A DNA stretch of 64,000 bases from Bog-473 sp963779735 (lineage in GTDB: Bacteria; Actinomycetota; Acidimicrobiia; Acidimicrobiales; RAAP-2), in contig CAVZZJ010000004.1 in NCBI GenBank assembly GCA_963779735.1, forward strand, positions 744,001-808,000, written 5' to 3'. Shown in pieces: positions 52,893 to 64,000 of this stretch. The position numbers and the translations under genes are program-made. The notes beneath the pieces were generated by a model, which saw only the letters and a program-made list of their open reading frames with translations, had not been told where the DNA came from and did no database searches. The first letter of the stretch is position 1, and each line of letters starts with the position of its first letter.

Positions 52893-53605
52893 CTTGCCGT
52901 CCCGGCGCCGGCGACCTCGGCGGCGCGGTAGCGACCGCTGGGTCGATCGCTCCGGATCAGCGCGAGGAAGGCCGGTACCACCGACGCCGGCTCGGGCCGG
53001 TCGGAGATGTCCTCACCGGGGTAGGCGGCCTGGTGCATCTGCGTCCGCAGATCCCCGGGGTCGACCGACCAGACAGTGAGCGCCGGAAGCTCGACGGCCA
53101 GCACGGCGCCGAGCTGCTCGAGGGCGGCCTTCCCGGCGCCGTAGCCACCCCATCCCTCGTAGGCCTCGACCCCGGCGTCGGAGGTGACGTTGAGCAGGCG
53201 CGGCCGTGGCGAGGCCAGCAGCAGAGGGAGGGCGGCCTGGGTCATGCCCAGAGGAGCCACTACGTTGACCTCGAGGGCGACGCGCAGGACGTCGAGCGGG
53301 TAATGGGCCAGCGACGGGAGGGGTGACGCCCCGAGGGTGCCGGCGTTGTTGACCAGGAGATCGAGGCCCCCCACGGAGCCGGCCGCGGCGACCAGTGCCC
53401 GGCGGTGCTCCTCATCGGTGACGTCGCCCGGCAGGGCGCGGAGGGCCGCCCCGGGCGCCAGCAGCGGTTCGAGGCGCGCCGCGGCCTCGTCGAGGGTGGC
53501 GGCATCCCGGCCGTCGATCACCAGTGACCATCCCTCTTCGGCCAACCCCTCGGCCAGTGCCTGCCCCAGCCCCCGCGAGCCCCCTGTCACCATCGCCACG
53601 CTCAT
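52889..53605 (-). CDS. Short-chain dehydrogenase/reductase
   Basis: 238 aa from ATG 53605. TGxxxGxG as VTGGSRGLGQALAEG, NNAG as LLVNNAGTLGAS, catalytic Ser in RLLNVTSDAG and Tyr-x3-Lys in GGYGAGKAALEQL. NAD(P)-dependent, substrate unknown. First gene of a tightly coupled SDR-queA-SufR-like trio with a strong -10 and an inverted repeat upstream. Confidence 0.9.
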   Translation of the reverse strand: MSVAMVTGGSRGLGQALAEGLAEEGWSLVIDGRDAATLDEAAARLEPLLAPGAALRALPGDVTDEEHRRALVAAAGSVGGLDLLVNNAGTLGASPLPSLAHYPLDVLRVALEVNVVAPLGMTQAALPLLLASPRPRLLNVTSDAGVEAYEGWGGYGAGKAALEQLGAVLAVELPALTVWSVDPGDLRTQMHQAAYPGEDISDRPEPASVVPAFLALIRSDRPSGRYRAAEVAGAGTAR

Positions 53606-53621
53606 GGCACCCACCCTTTCC

Positions 53622-53651
53622 GAACGAGACGTCCGTTCCCGGGCCATTATA
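53622..53651 (-). promoter_or_regulatory. Promoter and inverted repeat before SDR-queA-SufR trio
   Basis: On the minus strand a consensus -10 TATAAT lies at 53651-53646. Downstream, GAACG (53622-53626 on plus) and CGTTC (53634-53638) form an inverted repeat between the -10 and ATG 53605. This resembles a TetR-type operator. It does not have LexA spacing. Confidence 0.55.
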
Positions 53652-53684
53652 GCAATGGAATTCTTGTTTAAATCGGCTAGCGCT

Positions 53685-55286
53685 TCAAATCGGCCCCGCT
53701 TGCGGCGCGCCCTCAAACTCCGGGCGTGCCGGCTCGGCCCAGCCCCGCGCTCGACCGACGGCCCGCTGCCAGACGGCATAGAAGGCGTCAGTCAGCTCGA
53801 CCGGGAGCTCGGGCTCGAACCGGGCCGACGCGCTCCACAGGCCGGCCAGATCGTCGAGGGAGCCCCACATCCCCTCGGCCAGCCCTGCCAGGGTGGCGAC
53901 GCCCAACGCGGTGGACTCGGTCGACCTCGGGCGGGCCACGGCCATCCGGCTCTGCTCGGCCTGCAGGCGCAGGAGGAGGTCCATTGCGGCCGCACCCCCG
54001 TCGGCCCGCAGCTCGGACAGGGGGTGGGCCGAGGCGGCCGACATGGCATCGGTCATGTCACGCACCTGGAAGGCCATGGCCTCCACGCAGGCCCGCGCCA
54101 TCTGGGCCCGGCCGGCGCCACGGGTGAGGCCGGTGACGATGCCGCGCGCTGCGGGGTCCCACCACGGGCTGCCGAGCCCGGTGAGGGCGGGCACGAAGGT
54201 GACGCCGCCGCTGTCGCCGACAGACTCGGCCAGGGTCCCCGCCTCGGCGGCATCGTCAACGATGCCCAGGTCGCGCAGCCATCCGATGGCGGCGCCGGAG
54301 ACGAAGGTCGACCCCTCGAGCGCATAGGCCACCCGACCGGTCCCCGCCCGGCCGGTGGCCGGCGCGGCGAACGGTCCGCTCACCGAGCCCAGGTCCCAGG
54401 CCACGCTCACGGTGAGCCCGTCGGGTGCGGCCGGCCGCTCGGGCCCGGCGTGGGCCAGCACGAAGCTCCCCGTACCGTAGGTGACCTTGACCATGCCGGG
54501 ATGGAAGCAGGCCTGCCCGAACAGTGCGGCCTGCTGGTCGCCCAGCACGGCTGAGACGGGAACCCCGTTCAGCACCGCACCGGCCGCACCCAGGCCGGAC
54601 AGATGCACCCGGCCGAACCGCCCGGCCGACGGGCGGAGGGCGGGCAGCGTCTGCGGGGGCACCTCGAAGAGGGCACAGAGCTCGTCGGACCAGGTGAGGG
54701 TGGACGTATTCAGCAGCATGGTGCGGCTGGCGTTGGAGGGGTCCGTGGCGAACTCGCCCCCTTCCGTCCCCCCGGTGAGGTTCCACAGCACCCAGCTGTC
54801 GACGGTGCCGAAGGCGAGGTCGGGCGAGTCGGCGGGGACGGCGAGCGCTCCGTGGCGCAAGAGGTAGCTGATCTTGCTGGCGGTGAAGTAGGGGTCGAGC
54901 ACCAGCCCAGTGCGCTCCCGCACCAAGGGGAGGTGGCCGTCGCGCTCGAGCTCGGCACAGATGTCGGCGGTCCGCCGGTCCTGCCAGACGATGGCCCGGT
55001 GCAGCGGCCGGCCACTCGCCCGGTCGAAGGCGACCAGGGTCTCGCGCTGGTTGGTGATGCCGATGGCCGCCACGGTCTCGCCGGCCTCGCCTAGGCGGCC
55101 CCCCACCTCGGCCAGTGTGGCCTGCACGGCCTCCCAGATCTCGGCGGGGTCGTGCTCCACCCACCCCGGTCGCGGGTAGTGCTGGGTGATCTCACGGTAG
55201 GCCATGTCGGTCACCCGGGCCCGCTCGTCGACGACCAGGGCCCGAACCCCGGTCGTCCCGGCATCGATAGCCACCACCCTGCCCAT
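53685..55286 (-). CDS. glpK: Glycerol kinase
   Basis: 533 aa, FGGY family. VVAIDAGTTGVRALVVDE, IGITNQRETLVAFDRASGRPLHRAIVWQDRRT, GLVLDPYFTASKISYLL (glycerol-binding), GDQQAALFGQACFHPGMVKVTYGTGSF and the C-terminal ELRADGGAAAMDLLLRLQAEQ. Phosphorylates glycerol for entry into lipids or glycolysis. Divergent from nrdJ. A plsC-like gene is on the other side of the SDR trio. Confidence 0.93.
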   Translation of the reverse strand: MGRVVAIDAGTTGVRALVVDERARVTDMAYREITQHYPRPGWVEHDPAEIWEAVQATLAEVGGRLGEAGETVAAIGITNQRETLVAFDRASGRPLHRAIVWQDRRTADICAELERDGHLPLVRERTGLVLDPYFTASKISYLLRHGALAVPADSPDLAFGTVDSWVLWNLTGGTEGGEFATDPSNASRTMLLNTSTLTWSDELCALFEVPPQTLPALRPSAGRFGRVHLSGLGAAGAVLNGVPVSAVLGDQQAALFGQACFHPGMVKVTYGTGSFVLAHAGPERPAAPDGLTVSVAWDLGSVSGPFAAPATGRAGTGRVAYALEGSTFVSGAAIGWLRDLGIVDDAAEAGTLAESVGDSGGVTFVPALTGLGSPWWDPAARGIVTGLTRGAGRAQMARACVEAMAFQVRDMTDAMSAASAHPLSELRADGGAAAMDLLLRLQAEQSRMAVARPRSTESTALGVATLAGLAEGMWGSLDDLAGLWSASARFEPELPVELTDAFYAVWQRAVGRARGWAEPARPEFEGAPQAGPI

Positions 55287-55329
55287 GGCGGCAGGCTAGC
55301 GATGCCATGGCGCCCTGTCCGGTGTCGGC

Positions 55330-55380
55330 GCCGGGGGTGGGTGCAGGGAGCGGCGCCGGGGGTGGGGTGCCGGGGGTGGG
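55330..55380. repeat. G-rich GCCGGGGGTGGG repeat
   Basis: Three copies of GCCGGGGGTGGG start at 55330, 55355 and 55369, upstream of glpK and of the nrdJ promoter. The plus strand has more than four G-runs within about 50 bases, so a G-quadruplex is possible. Confidence 0.75.
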
Positions 55381-55474
55381 CGCCCGGAACCTCCGGGCCG
55401 CCGGCCCCGGGAGGCCCCGCCGCGCAAACCATCGCGAGCACCCCGTGACCTGCGCCGATGGTGGTGATCTACCG

Positions 55475-55504
55475 TTGACAAGGACGTAACTACAGTGCTG
55501 TAAT
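55475..55504 (+). promoter_or_regulatory. Predicted nrdJ promoter
   Basis: -35 TTGACA (55475-55480) and -10 TGTAAT (55499-55504), spacer 18 bp. TACAG-TG-CTGTA (55491-55502) overlaps the -10 as an inverted repeat. Confidence 0.6.
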
Positions 55505-55506
55505 GA

Positions 55507-55554
55507 ACACAGCATCTCGTGTCTGCTGGGCGGATCAACCACTACATCTTGTGG
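55507..55554 (+). promoter_or_regulatory. Tandem NrdR-like boxes
   Basis: ACACAGCATCTCGTGT (55507-55522) and CCACTACATCTTGTGG (55539-55554) both follow the NrdR pattern of acaCwAtATaTwGtgt. Their starts are 32 bp apart, about three helical turns, the spacing known for NrdR-controlled ribonucleotide reductase promoters. Placed just 3' of the -10. Confidence 0.75.
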
Positions 55555-55679
55555 TTAGGCTGTCACCGTCCCCCTTGGGCGCGGGGTGATGAAGTGCGCC
55601 GGGAGAAGCCAGTTCCGCAGTTCGGGCTGGCTCCGCTGTCGGCTCGGACCAGAAACGAGATCAGGAGGATCCCAGCGCT

Positions 55680-61127
<5,448 letters not shown>

Positions 61128-61172
61128 CCTGCCAAACGAGACCTCCTGAAGGAAGCCTCCTGAAGTCAGAGC

Positions 61173-61655
61173 TCAGCTGGCCCACTGCGCCGTCCACTCC
61201 CCGGCCTGCTGGCCGGTGATGACGTTGAGCCGGTTCCACGTGTTGATGGCCGCGATACAGACGACCAACGCCGCGAGGGCCTGTTCGTCGTAGTGCTTGG
61301 CTGCTTCGTCGAACACCGCGTCGGGCACCGGGTCGGCCTGGTCGGCGAGTCGGGTCCCGGCCTCGGTCAAGGCCAGAGCGGCCCGTTCGGCCTCGGTGAA
61401 GTACGGGGCATCCCGCCAGGCGGACAGGGTGAAGAGGCGCTCGTCGGTTTCGCCGCCCTTCTTCGCTCCGCGGGTGTGCATGTCCAAGCAGACGGCACAG
61501 CCGTTGATCTGGCTGGCGCGCAGGCTCACCAGTTCCATGGTGGTCTGCGGCAGACCGGCCTGGCTGGCCGCCTCGTTGGCTGCTCGGCTGAGGCTCTGGA
61601 GGGCATTAAGGACGCCCGTCACGCTGAGGGCGGGACTGGGAATTCGGGGTTGCAT
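61173..61655 (-). CDS. Carboxymuconolactone decarboxylase (AhpD-like) family protein
   Basis: 160 aa from ATG 61655 (AAGGAGAG upstream). QINGCAVCLDMHTRGAKKGG holds the CxxC of AhpD-like peroxidase-type members. The ending LVVCIAAINTWNRLNVITGQQAGEW matches the family. It is divergent from an ECF41-type sigma factor, the partner class known to be regulated by ECF41. May remove peroxides or modify phenolic substrates. Confidence 0.9.
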   Translation of the reverse strand: MQPRIPSPALSVTGVLNALQSLSRAANEAASQAGLPQTTMELVSLRASQINGCAVCLDMHTRGAKKGGETDERLFTLSAWRDAPYFTEAERAALALTEAGTRLADQADPVPDAVFDEAAKHYDEQALAALVVCIAAINTWNRLNVITGQQAGEWTAQWAS

Positions 61656-61704
61656 CGCGTCTCTCCTTGCTGCATCGGGTTGGTTTCGTTGCGTTACCCT
61701 CCTT

Positions 61705-61731
61705 GACACCTGGCAACCGAGGATTGTGACG
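61705..61731 (-). promoter_or_regulatory. ECF41-type promoter facing the CMD gene
   Basis: On the minus strand, CGTCACA (61731-61725), 16 bp, then TGTC (61708-61705). The reported ECF41 pattern is TGTCACA-N16-CGTC. The -10 block sits 50 bp upstream of ATG 61655. Confidence 0.65.
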
Positions 61732-61807
61732 GTCTCCCCCATGTACGTCGTTGGCCAGCGGTTTCAGGGCATTCGCCTCCGTCAGTCGGCCCCTGTCCAT
61801 CCGTCCT

Positions 61808-61834
61808 TGTCACATCGATGGTCCCCGTGGGGTC
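61808..61834 (+). promoter_or_regulatory. ECF41-type promoter facing the sigma gene
   Basis: TGTCACA (61808-61814), exactly 16 bp, then GGTC (61831-61834). Compared with TGTCACA-N16-CGTC, one base differs. Placed 35 bp upstream of ATG 61869, implying autoregulation. Confidence 0.7.
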
Positions 61835-61868
61835 ATGGTGGTGGGCCCTTTCAGCGAGGATGCGCGTG

Positions 61869-62759
61869 ATGGACGAGAACGATTGGCTGGCGGATCGCTT
61901 CGAGGAGCAGAGGAGCCACCTGCGGGCGGTCGCCTACCGGATGCTGGGCTCCCTCTCGGAGGCCGACGACGCCCTGCAGGACACATGGGTGCGAATCAGC
62001 CGGGCGGGGGCGAGTGAGGTCGAGAATCTCGGCGGGTGGCTGACGACGATCGTCGCCCGGGTGTGTCTCAACATGTTGCGGTCGCGTGGTGTTCGGCGCG
62101 AAGAGTCCTTGGAAGGGCACCTCCCCGATCCGATCATCAGCCCGGAGGGAGGACTTCGACCAGAAGACGAGGTGGTACTCGCCGACTCGGTCGGCCTGGC
62201 ACTCCAGGTGGTACTCGATGCGCTGACTCCCGCCGAGCGCCTGGCCTTCGTTCTCCACGACATGTTCGAACTGCCGTTCGAGGAGATCGCCCCCATGGTG
62301 GGTCGATCCCCGGCGGCGGCCAGGCAGCTGGCCAGCAGGGCACGGCGCCGGGTCAAGGGCTCCGCCGTCCCCGTACCCGACCCCGACATCCCTCGTCAAC
62401 GCGCCGTGGTCGACGCCTTCTTCCTGGCGGTACGTAGCGGTGACTTCGACGCACTGCTGGCCCTCCTCCATCCCGACGTCGTTCTTCGAGCGGACTTCGG
62501 ACCCAGCCGTCCCTCTGCGTCCACGGTCGTCCACGGGGCAGCGGCCGTCGCCAGACAAGCGCGCCTGAGCGCCAATCCGGCGGCACAGCTCCACCCAGCG
62601 TTGGTGAACGGGGCGGCCGGTGTCGTCATCACATTGGAGGGGCGAGCTCACGCCGTCATGGCATTCACCGTTGCCGAGGGCCGGGTCGTCGAGATCGACG
62701 TGATCGCCGACCCCGAGCGCGTCCGCAGAGTCGCATCGGTTGCCCTCAACGACGGGTAA
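61869..62759 (+). CDS. sigJ: ECF sigma factor, ECF41/SigJ type with SnoaL-like C-terminus
   Basis: 296 aa from ATG 61869 (GAGGA upstream). Region 2 HLRAVAYRMLGSLSEADDALQDTWVRIS, region 4 LTPAERLAFVLHDMFELPFEEIAPMVGRSPAAARQLASRARRRV, then a SnoaL-like C-terminal domain (VDAFFLAVRSGDFDALLALLHPDVVLRAD, PALVNGAAGVVI, ending DVIADPERVRRV). In ECF41 proteins the C-terminal domain tunes sigma activity and no anti-sigma gene is needed; none is adjacent. Divergent from a CMD gene. Confidence 0.92.
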   Translation: MDENDWLADRFEEQRSHLRAVAYRMLGSLSEADDALQDTWVRISRAGASEVENLGGWLTTIVARVCLNMLRSRGVRREESLEGHLPDPIISPEGGLRPEDEVVLADSVGLALQVVLDALTPAERLAFVLHDMFELPFEEIAPMVGRSPAAARQLASRARRRVKGSAVPVPDPDIPRQRAVVDAFFLAVRSGDFDALLALLHPDVVLRADFGPSRPSASTVVHGAAAVARQARLSANPAAQLHPALVNGAAGVVITLEGRAHAVMAFTVAEGRVVEIDVIADPERVRRVASVALNDG

Positions 62760-62829
62760 GCGAGCGCAGCGCAGGCGCAGCGCACGGCGCAGCGCAGCCA
62801 CTCGACTGCGTCGCTCCTGCGTCGCTCAA
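62760..62829. terminator. GC-repeat hairpin between convergent genes
   Basis: Repeats of GCGCAG (62766-62800) and the opposing CTGCGTCGCTC segment form an imperfect hairpin between the convergent sigma and YdeI genes. It probably terminates both. Confidence 0.5.
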
Positions 62830-63302
62830 CGCTTGGTGCGACCTCCGCGGCCGCCGGCTGACTCGGGTTCCCCCAGCAGTGCCACGGCTTTCTCGATCCG
62901 CCGAGCCCGCGTCTCGGGCTTCTTTGCACTCTCGATGGCGCGCACATGCTCGCGCTTGTGGCTGTCCGACAGGCGGTCGTAGGCGGTACGGGCGACCGGG
63001 TCGGCGTCCAGGGCGCTGGCGAAATCCCCGGGCTCGACCACGACGCGGGGCTCGGCATCGAACTCCACCTCGACCTCGACCTCGTCACCGGTCACGACTC
63101 CGGCGGCCCGCCGGTTGGCGTTGCTCAGACCGAGGAGGTATCGGCCACGCATGACGGCGACCCTGCTTCTCCATGAATGACCGTTCAGGGTGATGGTCAC
63201 CCTCGGCCGCTTGCCTCCACCGAGTGCCTCCACCACCCCTTGGGGAACCTCCAACCCCCTCATGGGCTCGGGCGGCTCGACGTAGGTTCGAAACTTCATC
63301 AT
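62826..63302 (-). CDS. DUF1905/YdeI-like (OmpD-associated) protein
   Basis: 158 aa. FRTYVEPPEPMRGLEVPQGVVEALGGGKRPRVTITLNGHSWRSRVAVMRGRYLLGLSNANRRAAGV is a DUF1905 barrel; the C-terminal part DRLSDSHKREHVRAIESAKKPETRARRIEKAVALL is the YdeI helical tail. Function unknown. Confidence 0.88.
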   Translation of the reverse strand: MMKFRTYVEPPEPMRGLEVPQGVVEALGGGKRPRVTITLNGHSWRSRVAVMRGRYLLGLSNANRRAAGVVTGDEVEVEVEFDAEPRVVVEPGDFASALDADPVARTAYDRLSDSHKREHVRAIESAKKPETRARRIEKAVALLGEPESAGGRGGRTKR

Positions 63303-63395
63303 CTGGATGATGGCACCCCCGAGTCCCGCGTTTCGGGGACGGATGGGAACCCGGCTGTGATCACTGGACTGACGGCGTCGTGATCGAACCGGCGC

Positions 63396-63866
63396 TCAGG
63401 ACGGTGTGGCCCATCGGCGGACCGGCGTCCGATGGTCTCGGGATGCAACTGTCGCCTTCGACTCCTCCAACTTCTGGAGCAAAGAGGTCAGCATTCGCAC
63501 CTCCTCGGCTTCCCATTCGGCCACGAACAAGGCGAATCGATCCAGACCTTCCTCGGTGAGCCGGCCAAGCTCGGCCAGTCCCGAAGATGTGAGCGACACC
63601 CGACACGAGCGTTTGTCGTCCGGGTCGGCCTCAACCTGCACCAGTCCCAGATCTTCTAGCTCGCGCACCTGCCGGGTGACCTGCGACGGATGGACGTTCT
63701 GCGCACCGGCAATCTGAGAGGGGCGCATGCCAGGGGTGGCCGCAACCACCTGCAAGAGGCTCAGGATCGTCGCCCCCCTCTTCTGCCGTCGGGCTCGGTC
63801 GAGGGCGGCATTTGTGGTGAACAGCGCAGCCACCATGGAGCGAACGTCGTCTCGACTGGGCTTCAT
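63396..63866 (-). CDS. MarR family transcriptional regulator
   Basis: 156 aa from ATG 63866. Core GMRPSQIAGAQNVHPSQVTRQVRELEDLGLVQVEADPDDKRSCRVSLTSSGLAELGRL carries the MarR recognition helix and DDKRS wing. It is divergent from an unidentified gene starting at 63927. The 35-bp palindrome between them is almost surely its operator. Confidence 0.9.
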   Translation of the reverse strand: MKPSRDDVRSMVAALFTTNAALDRARRQKRGATILSLLQVVAATPGMRPSQIAGAQNVHPSQVTRQVRELEDLGLVQVEADPDDKRSCRVSLTSSGLAELGRLTEEGLDRFALFVAEWEAEEVRMLTSLLQKLEESKATVASRDHRTPVRRWATPS

Positions 63867-63878
63867 GGTCGAACATGG

Positions 63879-63913
63879 TACATTTAGTTGATTGACGCAA
63901 TCAACTAAATGTA
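63879..63913. promoter_or_regulatory. 35-bp palindromic operator for MarR regulator
   Basis: TACATTTAGTTGATTG (63879-63894), spacer ACG, then CAATCAACTAAATGTA (63898-63913): perfect 16-bp arms. AT-rich in a GC-rich setting, in the 60-bp gap between two divergent start codons. Typical of MarR-type control of a divergent pair. Confidence 0.88.
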
Positions 63914-63926
63914 TTGGAGCAACGCC

Positions 63927-64000
63927 ATGGAGCCGAATGCCTTGAATCCCATTGAGAAGCTGATGGTCGACAAAAGCACCACGTTCAAATTGGCTGTGGC
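63927..64000 (+). CDS. Unidentified gene, N-terminal fragment
   Basis: ATG 63927 with TTGGAG upstream reads MEPNALNPIEKLMVDKST and TFKLAVA to the right edge. 24 full codons; too little to name. Divergent from MarR with a shared palindrome, so probably MarR-controlled. Confidence 0.6.
   Translation, partial: MEPNALNPIEKLMVDKSTTFKLAV

Noticed and set aside
53622..53638. A LexA (SOS) box upstream of the SDR gene.
   Set aside because: The half-sites GAACG and CGTTC are further apart than the GAAC-N4-GTTC spacing used by actinobacterial LexA.

Overview
The window is high-GC DNA from an actinobacterium. Acidimicrobiia or a close relative is a reasonable guess, but no marker here settles it. Supporting signs are DUF3039 and DUF2630 proteins, several F420-type oxidoreductases (two luciferase-like proteins, one Ddn-like protein, one NpdG-like protein), a PimB-like glycosyltransferase, a class II ribonucleotide reductase with tandem NrdR boxes, a G1 (eqolisin) peptidase carrying GYWLV-type repeats, and frequent GTG starts with 4-base gene overlaps.

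Layout. 0-7 kb is core: a divergent ABC transporter/MarR pair, pyruvate phosphate dikinase, dnaG, rpoD and tRNA-Asn. Both ppdK and dnaG carry one apparent single-base frameshift. 7-34 kb is accessory: small stress, detoxification and catabolic genes (ArsR/SRPBCC, methyltransferase, nitronate monooxygenase, GH15 glucoamylase, VOC proteins, flavin disulfide reductase, AlkA, MFS exporter, DUF1801/DUF1905, YjbQ, catalase). Mixed in are truncated or fused remnants: a dihydrofolate-reductase-like 5' end joined to the 3' end of an HD/LuxR gene, two redoxin stubs and a DUF3237 stub. 34-42 kb holds the G1 peptidase, a metallophosphoesterase, DUF3039, Lon, DUF2630, a heavily frameshifted zinc-ribbon membrane protein and a CAT-anticodon tRNA that resembles tRNA-Ile2. 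42-49 kb is a run of plus-strand genes: PH/SHOCT protein, Cys-rich small proteins, thioredoxin-like protein, glycosyltransferase, START-like protein, ROK kinase, luciferase-like oxidoreductase and aminotransferase. 49-55 kb holds an SMP-30 protein, an acyltransferase, an ACT protein, a compact SDR-queA-SufR-like cluster and a glycerol kinase.

The most notable block is 55.4-62.8 kb. An NrdJ ribonucleotide reductase lies behind a promoter followed by two NrdR-like boxes 32 bp apart. It contains two LAGLIDADG inteins. Intein 1 sits immediately before the cysteine predicted to form the thiyl radical. Intein 2 sits in the PTG/TIG loop and carries mutually compensating frameshifts. Next comes an ECF41-type sigma factor divergent from a carboxymuconolactone decarboxylase, with a matching promoter motif facing each gene.

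The right edge has a MarR gene divergent from an unidentified partial gene, with a 35-bp near-perfect palindrome between them. No CRISPR array, complete insertion sequence or prophage was seen.
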